DNA of 64,000 nt from Dryas octopetala (lineage: Eukaryota > Streptophyta > Magnoliopsida > Rosales > Rosaceae), in assembly GCA_963921425.1 (NCBI GenBank), contig OY992838.1, positions 21,059,861 through 21,123,860 of the forward strand. Direction: 5' to 3'. Positions within the stretch are counted from its first letter, which is position 1, and each line of letters opens with the position of its first letter. The notes under the pieces were generated by a model. That model searched no databases. It had not been told where the DNA came from and saw only the letters and a list, made by a program, of their open reading frames with translations. The position numbers and the translations under genes are program-made. This document shows, piece by piece, positions 51,706-63,662 of this stretch.

Positions 51706-53902
51706 AAGATTGGTTAATGATTTCAATTTTAAGAACTAATAACAGTTGGGATTAAATTATTGTGAATCCGTGGGTTTATAGGGGGAAGAGAGAGAGAGAG
51801 AGAGAGTTACTAAGATTAGTCAATGAACTAAGAGCAGTTGAAATATGTGGGTTATTGGGGTAAGCAACAGCTAATTCTATGCATCTATAAATGTCGGGTT
51901 TTGAATTGAAAACCTTCTACACAACAAAACATGGAAGGAATGTGTTTCCAGTGATTGATGGTTTTACTTCCATGTTCTCATAATTGATCATGGTCAACTG
52001 AAGTGGGTATTGGCTATTAACTTACAATGACACTTCATTTTCCTTTGTTTCTTTTGTTTCTTTTGTTTCCTTGGTATTGTCAAGACTGTTTGTACATATA
52101 ATCAGTGAATCAATTGGATTGAATTAATTTGATTTTTTGGGTAAATAAAATAAAATGTTGAATTATTTATTGAGCTAATTGGTACTTGACATGATTAATT
52201 GAGCAGATGAGGATCTCTCTATTTTAAGGTGGAAAAAGGTTTGAGAACAACTTCAAGTTATGATGTTCTTATCATTTTAATCTTCTAATTCTCTCTACCA
52301 CCCTCCATCTTCTAACTTCATGTTCTGTGAGTTTGGCAAATCACTGTGTAGGTGGCTTACACATTATTTGACTTCAAATTTCCCATTTGACGAATCAGTA
52401 ACCTAATAAAAAAAAGTGTATAAATATATGTTTCTTACAATCTTTTGTGAAGAGTTGGCAGCTTTTTATTTCCTCATTTTATAAAAAAACCAAACAAACA
52501 TAGGATGAACGAGGACAAGCAATCAAACTCAGAAAAACCAAAAGAGAGAGCAGATTGTAGGATGAAAAAATCCCAAGGAAAAAAAAAAACATAACCATGG
52601 AAGAAAGAGAACTAGAAAAGAAAAATTCCTAGATAGAGCATGTATGGGTTTTGTTTTTCACTTAAGCTTAATATCTGAACCGCTTTGAAGAAATCCCAGT
52701 TTCTATTATTTCCATTGCCTATCTCTTCTGCAAACTATACCTATGCTATGGATTTATGATTAGTTTCTCACATGTTACTTTGTTTAGAAACATTCTATAA
52801 TTAGTGAATTGCAAAGGTGAGAAAAGTGACCTATACACCTGCACAGTTTGGACATCCTTAATGCATTGATATTATTAAAATGGAAGGAATTGAATGAAGA
52901 AGAAAGAATGTTTGGAATTATAAAAGTTGTTGAAGCAATGGAAGCATATCAGAAGGAAATAGAGGAATGATTAACAAAACTGTTGTTGCCAAGAGTGAAA
53001 CGCTGCAACTCTCCCTCCTCTCTATCGATCTCTCTCTGAATCTTTGTGTTGATGCTCAAGTGAATGGTCATTGGCACTTATTTCTCTTATTGGATCGTCT
53101 TAAGAGAAGTTTCCAATTTGCATTGATTTGGATTTGAGGACACTTGGAGGCAAAAAATAAAGGATAGATGTTAAGGTTTTCTAATAACATATATGTTTTA
53201 TTTTGTTTTGTGCAACAACATATTTTTGGTTTGGCTCATAAAAAGTTTGCATATATTTGGTTTGATTTTCATATGACCTTTTCATTTATGGTTCGACTCA
53301 TATAAAGTTTGCTTTATATTTAGTGGTGTTTAATGCATCTATAATTTAGGTTAATTCTTTCCCTGCATGTCATAAGCTCTCAATCAACTAATGTTGAAAG
53401 TTTCTTAATTATGATCAAATTCTGACGACATTTTTTTTGGTTGTGTTGAATAGGCTGAGCCTTAAAATAATGATCAAAATTTTTTTATGGATTCAAACTT
53501 TGGTTGATACAAATTTAACTCTTGTGTAGTCATACATTTGTCATTGTCTAGTCTCCATACTTTTCGCTAATTAAGTTCAAATCTTATCGATAAATGTAGT
53601 TCATATATTTGCAACATACAATTTTTTTTAATTTTTTGTAATTTAGAAGATGGACTTTATTTACGCAGCATACAAATTTTGATGGTGCAAAATAGGATGA
53701 ACCTTAAAAAATGATAAATTTTTGTAAGAGAATATTTACATAAATTTATATAGCAAAAATACTTTTTTGTAGTGTGTAATTTAATGGTCCCACCCATTGA
53801 ATTTGAGAATGATTTAAGAAACCAAATTTACTATTAAAAAGAAGATTTAACCTATACACAATAAAAAAAAGCCAATCGACATGCATGGTGTCGAGAGGCT
53901 AG
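50803..53902 (+). mobile_element. Helitron, non-autonomous, 3.1 kb
   Basis: Starts TCTATCTTTACTATTATAAA and ends with a hairpin (TCGACA 53876-53881, 7-base loop, TGTCGA 53889-53894) four bases before CTAG (53899-53902). It lies between A (50802) and T (53903). TC start, CTRR end with a hairpin close upstream, no inverted ends and A/T insertion are the Helitron hallmarks; the matching place upstream of TNL A is uninterrupted. No Rep/helicase coding is seen. A second CTAG|T end with a similar but decayed lead-in occurs at 51118-51121, so it may hold an internal older terminus. A short frame MEVSKFSRHQPPPSPPIG with a GT after it (about 51373-51426), behind a leader-like stretch, could be a captured first exon; low confidence. 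(GA)n runs at 51653-51703 and 51790-51808. Confidence 0.85.
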
Positions 53903-53963
53903 TATTGATTGATTCTAGAAAGATTTGTATAATTAACTGTACTATCAAGTGACGAACATTAGT

Positions 53964-54450
53964 AATGATCACTCGCTCACCATAAAGAGAGGAATTCCCC
54001 GCTCACCTAACCACCTAGTAACAAATTTCAATGATTAGAACTGTTCATATTTTAGAGCATCATTCAAAGATTATCCTTACAAAAAATCAGCCAAATCAGA
54101 AACTGTTTAGCCAGTATATTATTATCAACATCATTTACCTTTTTATATGACAGACCGTATTTGTTTGCAAAGTTTGGATGACTAAACAATTACGTTTTTG
54201 GCTGATTTTTTACAGGGATGACCCTTAAGAAGAGACCTAAGAAATGGACGGTTCCGATCATATGGACGAATAAGAAGTTCGTCTATAAACACCTAAACTT
54301 TGTTCGCTTAATCAAACGGGTAAACGATTTTTGAATTGGCTGATTTTTTGCAGAGATGATCTATCAATGGAGATGTAAAAAATAAACGGTTCGGATCGAC
54401 ACAAAATAACCCGTGTGAGCCCCACAGGTGGATCCCTCATTCGACAAATA
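53964..54450. mobile_element. decayed type 2 inverted-repeat element upstream of TNL B
   Basis: Left part (ATGATCACTCGCTCACC, GAGGAATTCCCCGCTCACC) matches the type 2 element at 48125-48505, and the right part resembles type 1 (CGGTTCGGATCGA, GCAGAGATGATCTATCAAT). Probably two joined or recombined elements; edges are uncertain. Confidence 0.65.
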
Positions 54451-54716
54451 TATGACTACACAAGAGTTAAATTTGACTTGAGAGTTAAAATCTAAATTCT
54501 AACCGAGGAACGAAAACTCAAAATCATGAGAGTTAAAACTAAAGAATAGGTCTTGATTGATGATTTATACCCTAAATAATTAAATCATGTCAATTTTAAT
54601 ATCAAACAGTGAAAAACAAAATCATAAAACATATGCGACGTCCTGCAGAGAGAATTTATGTATATATATATATGTTAACTTTTTTTTTTTTTATTGCCAT
54701 CCTTCTAAACTAGAAA

Positions 54717-55857
54717 GACTATATATACCTCGATCAGAACATGATGGTTGGTGTTACCTCATACATCATTGATGCCAATAATATTAAGGGAGACTTTTAT
54801 TTAGGTCCTTTAATTTTACAATTTACTGAATAAAGCCTTATGACTTTTAAAATTCTAACTAAAGTCCAATAATATTGTAACCATTCCATGTTACCTAATA
54901 TTAGTCCATTATTTTCTATTTTTTTCACATATACCAGGCGCCAAGCGGTCGGCGGCTATTTTTGATTGTTCGGCAGTGCATTTTTACTTCTTCGTTAAGC
55001 CCTGGTTTGTCGACTTTAAATTATGTTTTAATTCTGAGATTTTAAGAAACCTAACATGCAGCCTCCACAAACCTCATTTTATTCCCTTAGGAAAGTATGA
55101 GGTTAACCCATACTATATACCCTCAAAAAATAAAAAAATAATGACATATTTTTTTGACAAGGCAATGGTCAAAGGACTTTATTTAGAAAAAATAAGAACT
55201 TTATTTGAAAAAAAACAAAGTCATAAGGGTTTTTTTTAAATAAGAAATGTTAGAAGGACTAAACTGTAATTTTTCCTATTAAGGAGAGAAAAGACTTAAT
55301 TTTGAAAGGAAAGAGAGAGCAAATTAGCAAAACATGTATATGCAGAGATGTATATTAAAGAACTAAACATAGCTTAGGCCAATTGGCTATTAGACAGATA
55401 ATTAATTGGAGATTAGGCTAATTACCTTGAAGTTGGGCCGCAAGTTAGTTTAGCTTTCCTTGAGAGCAAGTCAAGTTGTGTCAGGAGGTAGCTTAATTGA
55501 GTTGTGTTGTGTGTTGGTGATTGCCTAATTAAAGGAAATGGGCAAGAGTAGGATTAACCTTTGGGACTTGATGAGAGACCGAGATGCATTTAAAAATTGT
55601 TCTTGGTCAAAGGTATAAAAGCAGAGGGGTTCCTCTTAAGTCAAGTTGTAGGCAGAAAAAGCTTACAATTCAATGGCGATTTATATGACTTAATTGGTCT
55701 CTGAATTAGATGGGTTTACTGTCTTCTTATTGCAACTTGCGAGATATCATCCAAACAATTAATATTTAGTAATGGCCGGCCACCTGAATACTTGAACAAG
55801 GTTTGAATTCTTTTTTGAATTCACACCTAAAGTGGTTATTTACGTGTGGAAAACAAA
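54717..55857 (-). repeat. TNL upstream module, copy 3 (upstream of TNL B), with MITE inside
   Basis: 54717-54787 matches 16200-16350 (ctatatatacctcgatcaga) and 55277-55857 matches the rest of module copy 1, including the leader-like text and the CACCTGAATACTTGAACAAGG end. The copy is more decayed than the other two: the CCAG/GTAAT donor region is altered (attaccttgaagttgggccg). Confidence 0.72.
54788..55276. mobile_element. MITE, copy 3 of the Mutator-type family
   Basis: About 489 bp inserted in the module; starts GGGAGACTTTTATTTAGGTCC and ends ACTGTAATTTTTCC. Interior words (gcatgttaggttt and the inverse, ttttaattctgagatttt) match 27990-28110 and 34960-35010 in reverse. TATTAA occurs at both edges, but a full 9-bp duplication is not seen. 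Confidence 0.7.
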
Positions 55858-56149
55858 AAGGGTCAATTACAAAAAATAATAAATATTTTTAATATTACAT
55901 ATTAGTCAATTAATTATTTCAAATTATCACAGTAGTCACAATTAATCAAAATAGAATAATAGAAATGATAAGGAGTAACAACTTGACTTAAAAGAAAGGC
56001 GTATTTACACTCATTGCCACTATGCTTACATGCTGTAGATGTCAGCAACATGTCAGTTTTAAAAATTACAATTAAGTCAATAATAACCACAAGCTGACAC
56101 ATGAAAAACCTAATTTAAATGAGAAATTATTCTGTGTATCCGATACAAC
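55858..56149. other. AT-rich spacer left of the copia element
   Basis: No gene seen. The last part (about 56133-56149, tgtgtatccgatacaac) borders the recognisable copia LTR and differs from the outer end of the 3' LTR, so the true left edge of that element is unclear. Confidence 0.6.
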
Positions 56150-56585
56150 TGATTGATTAATCTGGATACAACTAGGAAACTAAGCTTGCAGTTCAAGATA
56201 AAGGGCTATATTAGATTAATCTGGTTGTCCTTAATGATTTATGATTCAATCATAACAAGGACTAAGGGCCTGGAAGGTAGGGTGTTAGAATCCTATATGG
56301 ACATGAATAAGGATTTCCTATACTGCAGCTGTGTTGGTTTAGGATTGAGTAGTTCCTCTATGGGAGGACACCAATCAGATCATCACATATATATAGGAGT
56401 AAGTCCCTGCTCTCACAGTATCGTTTTTGCTTAAAGAACTCAGTCCCATATTGAGCTGCTATAAGGAATTCTGCTGAGAGGAGAAGGCTTACTCGATGGC
56501 ATCAGGTAGGTGTTCATGCTTTTCATGATTAATCTATTCTAGGCTGCAGATGTATTTCTTTGATGTTTGTGATTATAGTCTAACA
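56150..56585 (+). repeat. 5' LTR of the copia element
   Basis: Aligns with 62096-62533 throughout and ends TAGTCTAACA. A TATA-like ACATATATATAGG lies near 56385. The first 23 bases of the 3' LTR (TGTAAGAAATCC...) have no clear counterpart here. Confidence 0.9.
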
Positions 56586-57399
56586 TGTGGTATCAGAGCT
56601 TTTCACACACGTCTAGAAATCATCTTGTTAGTTTGTGATTAATCCAATATGCAAATACATGAGGAATTACTTGGCTGCTGCGATGAAATACTTACTCTGT
56701 AATATATTTGCATGTACTGTGTATGAGTTATAAATCAATTGAAATCTTTGATTAAGTATTGATTGATCTGTATGCCAGTATATATTTAGAATCATTTGTT
56801 TTAGAAAAGTCTTCATATCTCTTTCATCTTCAAGATAGATATTAAATTTTGTATACTGCTGCCATAACTATATGTATATCTATGCTTGCAAACTGTGAGA
56901 ATTAAAATTCGATTCTGGGAATTAACTTACATTACTCTAATGTTTATATGTTTGCTATGCTGTATATATGTGGCATCAGATGTAATTCATTCTTCTGTTA
57001 ATTTACGCTACCTATTGAATTATATATACTAGTTTCACAATACTGTCATCAAAGGATCATATCTTAAGTCTGAACCAGATCACAGGATGAGTCTAGAAAA
57101 TTTTGATAACCTGTATTACCAAAGTAATAATCTTATTAAAGTTTTCTGGACTAAAGAAAAGGATCAAATTGTGATTCATTCTAGAATAAGTAAGAGGTTC
57201 TCCCAAAGGAGGTTTAAACTCTTACTTAGTCTCGGATAGAATTAGCATATCACAGTCTTGACAAACATGTATTCTCTTTATAAAGTCTTTTGCTACTGCC
57301 CAAAGGTGTAGAAAATTTTATGATGCAAGACATGCTTGTTAAAACTGGTAATATGGTTTTACTTTATTCTTTGTGTTCTCTGCCCAAAGGTGAGACTCA

Positions 57400-60300
57400 A
57401 TGACAGAACTGAAGAACAATATGGGATGTTTACTTGTTTTTGGTTTTCAATACATTAAACTTGCTTGTTTTCACTCTTCTACAGCATCTGCTTTTAATCT
57501 AGCTAATGTTGAACCACTCACTGGAACTAATTTTAAGAAGTGGAAACAAGATCTAGATATCTATCTAGGACTGACTGAGATGGATCTAGCGTTAAGAGAA
57601 GATTGTCCATTGATTGCTGAGAATAGTACACCTGATCAGATAACCAAGTATGATAAGTGGCAGAAATCCAACAGGCTATCTTTACTAATTATGAAGAGAA
57701 CCATGAGTGAGACCATTAGAGGGGGAATACCAGAATCCGAGATTGTTAAAGACTTCATGCAATCCATTACTGAGAAGTTTATGGAATCTGAAAAGGCAGA
57801 AACTGGGAACCTGTTACATATGTTCACAAACATGAAATTTGATGGTGTTGGGAGTGTCAGGGAATTCATTATGAAGATGGTTGATGTGGCTGCTAGACTG
57901 ACAAGTTTGGACATGCCAATTTCTGATGGCTATTTGGTGTGGACCGCACTGAATGCCTTACCTCCTAAGTATGGTCAGATGCAACATACTTACAACACTC
58001 AAAGGGATAAGTGGACTGTGAATGAATTGATTGGCTACTGTGTTCTAGAGGAAGAAAGACTGAAAAAGGAAGGTGAACACACTGTCAATCTGATGGTAAA
58101 AAGGAATTTCAATAAAAGTGCAAAATCTGGACCAAAGAAGGATCAGCCCCCTAATCATGCTGCCAAAGGTTTTTCCTCCCACAATCCTACACCTCAAAAC
58201 CTTAAGATCAACAAAACCACTGTTTTCAAGTGTTACTTCTGTGACACTGAGGGCCACATGAAAAGGGACTGCCATAGGTATAAGAAATGGAAAGCCAAGA
58301 AAGGTATAGCTGTCTTTACAATATTAGAAACCAATTTAGTTAATATACCTAATTTTTCTTGGTGGATTGACACTGCCTCACCTGTGCACATTGCCAATTC
58401 TTTGCAGGGGCTGGAAAGAAAGAGGATTCCAAGTAGAGAGGAAGCAAGGCTCTGCGTTGGCAATGGAGCAGCAGTAGAAGTCCATGCAATAGGAACCATT
58501 AGACTTAGGTTGGATTTAGGCTATGTTTTGGAACTAGACAATGTCTTAGTAGTGCCTTCTATAAGAAGGAATTTAGTTTCCCTTTCGAAATTAATTAAGT
58601 GTGGCTTGACTTCAAGTATTGATATTAATAAATTTTCTCTTTATGAGAATTCTATTTACATTGGTTGTGCTTTGCTTATGGATGATTATTGGCAGTTACA
58701 ATGTTCTTACTTAAATGAAGCCTTCTTGGTTGAAAATAATGTAGGAACTAAAAGAACCTGTTTTAATCCTAAGTCTGCTATGTTGTGGCATAAAAGGTTA
58801 GGCCACATTTCAAAAGAAAGATTGCAGAAACTCATTAAAGAAAATCTGTTACCAACCCTTGACTTTACTGATTTTGAATTATGTGTGGATTGCATTAAGG
58901 GAAAAACAACAAACACTAGGAAAATGGGATCAACCCGCAGTGCACATACTTTAGAAATTATCCACACTGACATCTGTGGTCCTTTTCCTATCAAAACCAT
59001 CTGTGGAAACCAGTACTTCATCACTTTTATAGATGACTACTCTAGGTTTTGTTACATCTATCTCATCTCAGAAAAGTCTAAGGCTCTTGAAACTTTTAAA
59101 TTATTTAAAACTGAGGTAGAACATCAATTAGAAAAGACCATTAAGATTGTGAGGTCAGATCGAGGGGGAGAATTCTATGGCAGATATGATGAAAAGGGTC
59201 AACACAAAGGTCCATTTGCACTCTATCTAGAAAGTTGTGGGATTGTAGCTCAATACACCACCCCTGGAACCCCAGAACAAAATGGTGTGGCTGAGAGGAA
59301 GAATAGGACTTTGCTTAACATGGTTAGAAGCATGATGAGTACCTCCATTTTGCCTAAATTCCTATGGGGGGAAGCATTGAAAACAGCCAATTATATTTGT
59401 AATAGGGTACCTAGTAAGTCAGTTCACAAAACACCTTATGAGCTTTGGACCACTAGAAAACCAAGCTTAATGCATCTACTTGTTTGGGGCTGTCAAACTG
59501 AAGCAAAGGTCTACAACCCTCAAATAGGAAAACTTGACCCCAAAACTGTAAGTGGTTATTTTATTGGATTTCCAGAGAAGTCAAAAGGCTTTAAGGTTTA
59601 CTGTCCTCATCACCATACAAGGATCATAGAAACCAATAAAGCAAAATTTATTGAGAATGGAGAGACACGACAAGGTGAAGAAGATTTTGATTCTTTTCTT
59701 GAAGAGACAGATCGTATGACTACCTTATCTGAAGAACCTTTAGCTATCTCGGACCAGTCTCTATCTTTTCCATTTCAAGATGAAAGTCTTGAGTTAAATG
59801 TGGCACATGAACCAGTTAATCAAGCTGTTCAGCTTGACCATGTTCAAACAGAACAAGTTGCAGATGAAGTTCCAAGGAGACAGTCACAGAGGCAAAGGAA
59901 ATCTGCAATTTCTGAAGACTATATGGTTTATTTGCAGGAAGTAGACTACAATATTGGAGAAAGTGAGAATGATCCATTGACTTACAAAGAGGCTGCTGAT
60001 AGTGTAAATGCAGACAAATGGTTAGAGGCTATGCAATCAGAACTTCAGTCCATGAGCAACAATGGAGTTTGGGAGCTGGTGGATTTACCTCAAGGTTCAA
60101 AACCAATAGGCTGTAAGTGGGTGTTTAAAACTAAAAGGGGTTCAGATGGGAAGATAGAGAGGCATAAGGCAAAGCTAGTGGCAAAAGGGTTTACACAAAA
60201 ATATGGAACTGACTACAATGAGACCTTCTCACCAGTCTCAACTAAGGATTCGTTTAGGATCATCATGGCCTTGGTGGCTTATCTTGATCTTGAGCTACAC

Positions 60301-61555
60301 CAAATGGACGTGAAGACTGCTTTCCTTAATGGAAATCTTAAGGAAGACATCTACATGATTCAACCCGAAGGCTTTATAACTCAAGGCTGTGAAAACCAAG
60401 TATGCAAACTCAAAAAGTCTATTTATGGACTGAAACAGGCCTCTAGACAGTGGTATCTTAAATTTGATGTTGTTGTCACATCTTTTGGTTTTATAGAAAA
60501 CAAGCTTGATGAATGCATCTATCTTAAGGTGAGTGGGAGTAGATTTATTTTTCTGGTTTTATATGTGGATGATATCCTATTGGCCAGCAGTGATGTGAAC
60601 TTGCTTATTGAAACAAAATGTTTTCTGTCCAAAGAATTTGAAATGAAAGATTTAGGAGAAGCTGGTTTTGTACTCGGCATTGAAATTCGAAGGGATAGAA
60701 CAAAAGGTATATTAGGCTTGTCACAAAGAAATTACATTGACAGGGTGCTTAAGAGATTTTCTATGGAGAATTGCAAACCAGGGGAAGCACCAATGCAGAA
60801 GGGAGATAGTTTTCATAAGGGTCAGTGCCCGAAAACCAATTTAGAAAAGGAGCAGATGATTGACAAGCCATATGCATCCTTAGTTGGCAGTTTGATGTAT
60901 ACAATGGTGTGCACCAGACCAGACTTGGGGTATGCTGTGGGAATTTTGGGCAGGTACCAAACTAATCCAGGATTAGTACATTGGATAGCTGGCAAGAAAA
61001 TATTGAGATACCTGCAGAAGACTAAAGATTACATGCTTGTGTACAAGAGAACTGAGGCACTTGAGATAATAGGATATTCAGATTCTGATTTTGCAAGGAG
61101 TAAAGAGGATGGAAAATCGACTTCAAGATATCTCTTTATGCTAGCTGGAGGTGCAATTTCGTGGAGGAGTGGGAAGCAAACCTTGACTACTACTTCAACT
61201 ATGCAGGCAGAGTTCGTGGCACTTTATGAGGCTGGGACACAAGCAGTTTGGTTGAGGAATTTTGTCCAGGCAACTCAAATTATGGACTCTGCAACTAAAC
61301 CAATGACTCTCTATTGTGACAATGAGGCTGCCGTGTTTTTTTGCCAAAAATAACAGAAGGTCTACCAAGTCTAGACATATAGATCCTAAGTTTTTTTGGC
61401 TAAGAGACAAGGTTAGAGATGGAGAGATTCATGTGGAGAACATAGACACTCATAACATGCTAGCTGATTCATTCACCAAGGCTATGCCTATAGGAGTTTT
61501 CAAAGAGCATGTTACTAGAATTGGTGTTTTAGAATCCTTTGATGCTGTAGACTAG
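57400..61555 (+). pseudogene. gag-pol coding region of the copia element (fossil, about one break)
   Basis: One long frame for a copia polyprotein. Seen in order: a gag with [14 protein letters not shown]; zinc knuckle [14 protein letters not shown] near 58230; protease region [14 protein letters not shown] near 58360; pre-integrase [18 protein letters not shown]; integrase [33 protein letters not shown]; reverse transcriptase [32 protein letters not shown] and [10 protein letters not shown]; RNase H with CDNEAA and HIDPKFFWLRD. The proteins form the particle, copy the RNA and integrate the DNA. Base composition is that of neighbouring host DNA, unlike the GC-rich Gypsy. Confidence 0.93.
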
Positions 61556-62072
61556 TGGGAGTTTATGTTTTGGTTTCAAAAATTTTATTTTGGTTTCAAG
61601 TTTAGTTATGAACTGTTTTCAGTTACTGACTTTTGCAGATATGGTGTTTAATGCTTTTTCAGTTGAGATATCATTTTGTCAGTATTGTTGTTTGCTATAT
61701 ACAGTTCATGTTATTTGGTTGATATTCAAATTTATTGAATTACAGATAAGGAATAAGTTTTAAGAAGATTCTATTTTGAATCAGTAAAGTGGACTGATGT
61801 GCTTCTGGTTTTTGAATCATTTTAAAGTCTGCACATTGTTTAAATTGTTCATTCAGATGACTGATATAGTTGTTTGATTTGCATTGGTGGTCATGGGATG
61901 CTTGCCTTTTCTGCACTGCAAGATTTTTCTATGGTCCCATGTAATTCGGCAATTTCTCAGATCATGTTACAGGTTCTAATCTGGTATAGCTTATATGTGA
62001 TCACTAAGGCTGTGCTTGTTCTGTTATACTGGTGTTCTAGTTGTTCATTGATCATTAGTCCAAGTGGGAGAA

Positions 62073-62533
62073 TGTAAGAAATCCTAGTGGACTAATGATT
62101 GATTAATCTGGATACAACTAGGAAACTAAGCTTGCAGTTCAAGATAAAGGGCTATATTAGATTAATCTGGTTGTCCTTAATGATTTATGATTCAATCATA
62201 ACAAGGACTAAGGGCCTGGAAGGTAGGGTGTTAGAATCCTATATGGACATGAATAAGGATTTCCTATACTGCATCTGTGTTGGTTTAGGATTGAGTAGTT
62301 CCTTTATGGGAGGACACCAATCAGATCATCACATATATATATAGGAGTAAGTCCCTACTCTCACAGTATCGTTTTTGCTTAAAGAACTCAGTCCCATATT
62401 GAGCTGCTATAAGGAATTCTGCTGAGAGGAGAAGGCTTACTCAATGGCATCAGGTAGGTGTTCATGCTTTTCATGATTAATCTATTCTAGGCTGCAAATG
62501 TATTTCTTTGATGTTTGTGATTATAGTCTAACA
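62073..62533 (+). repeat. 3' LTR of the copia element
   Basis: 461 bp, TGTAAGAAATCC to TAGTCTAACA, with a short inverted repeat-like end. Followed at once by PPR pseudogene sequence (ctaccctcatac). Confidence 0.93.
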
Positions 62534-62960
62534 CTACCCTCATACAGCTCCATGATATCAAGCTTTTACTTGCCATATTTTGCCTTGAAAATATGTTTTG
62601 CATCTTCGAGTCGACTCTTCCTCAATTTGATCGAATACAAGGTGATCATATAGAATATTAAGCAATATTGTGTCAGAGGCTTTGAGCTCACTAAATAATA
62701 GGCAAGCATCATTAGGACTTCCACACTTGGAGTATGCATCAAGAATACCACTAGCAACTTTAAGGATTCCTGAGATACTAATGCCACTCAAAACACTTGC
62801 AAGCATATATATATAAATGAATTTCTATGAACACCATTGGTCAGCATTTAATCGAAGAGAAATAATGCTCCAATGTTTTCATTATTGTTAAACATATCCC
62901 AAAATTAGTAAATTCCATAACGCAACATCTGGTTTACTTTTTGTATCAAAAAACTTCTCT
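62534..62960 (-). pseudogene. second PPR pseudogene fragment
   Basis: Minus-strand text matching the PPR pseudogene at 43470-43860: MLASVLSGISISGILKVASG, DAYSKCGSPNDACLLFSELK, SRLEDAKHIFKA. It ends to the left at the copia 3' LTR. It is shorter and decayed (frame changes after LLNILYDHLVF). Together with the downstream TNL C exon it repeats the PPR-TNL order of the B unit, so it came with the segmental duplication. Confidence 0.85.
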
Positions 62961-63662
62961 TGAATTTCCCTTTTGTTAATTCAAATTTGAATTCCTTTTC
63001 TCGTATAGAGAAGGATTTCCCGCAGAGCTGTAGCTTGATTCTTTGCCGCTGCGTACCACCCCATGCTGCGCGCAGGCCTGACGTGCTCTTTTATTGCAGA
63101 ATTAGACATGCTATTAACATGTATCATTTGATAAAATATAAATACATTTTAATTTCTAAAAATAAAGAAGGAACCTTATTTGACAAAGGACAACCATTGA
63201 GTTATTATGAAACTTTACAATAATGGAAAGAAATATGCAAATACTCTGTCATTGTATTTTTTTATTATTACCATTTTTCTTCTAATATAGAAATAAATTA
63301 AAAGCATGTTCACTTGAGTAGTTAAGATTTTTATGGATGCACCTCATAAATCTTCAAGCTGTGGATATTACATAACCTTCTCATATGCACAAACATATTA
63401 AGTCCTTAAAGTACTCAAAGCACGATCAAATATACACATGAATTCACAATGATATAATAATGGAAACATACTTTTGCTATCTAATAATAACACAACACTA
63501 TCTATATAACTTTGGAAATTCAAGTCCAGGTCCAGTTACATGCATTAGTTGTTATCCAAAGCACGTGTACCTTGTTCACTGACACATTCTACAACAACAT
63601 TTTTTTTTTTGGCCGGGAAAAATAACTCTACAACAACATTACCATCAGGGAATTCATTCCAA
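62961..63662. other. intergenic DNA between PPR fragment and TNL C
   Basis: Corresponds to 43860-44525 next to TNL B but without the MITE there. A GC-richer block of about 100 bp (about 63020-63120, gctgcgcgcaggcctgacgt) is present only here and its source is not recognised. No gene seen. Confidence 0.6.

Larger units (their letters stand above)
56150..62533 (+). mobile_element. Ty1/copia LTR retrotransposon, nearly whole (fossil)
   Basis: LTRs 56150-56585 (outer end incomplete or altered) and 62073-62533; primer-binding site TGGTATCAGAGC right after the 5' LTR (complement of initiator methionine tRNA); purine tract AAGTGGGAGAA just before the 3' LTR; gag-pol at about 57400-61555. Domain order gag, zinc knuckle, protease, integrase, reverse transcriptase, RNase H is that of copia. 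About one break in the coding region; otherwise it looks whole. Over 437 aligned bases the LTRs differ at about five sites (about 1.1%), so it is some hundred thousand years to about a million years old depending on the rate used. No matching target duplication is seen; the right flank is PPR pseudogene, the left flank is not. Confidence 0.93.
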
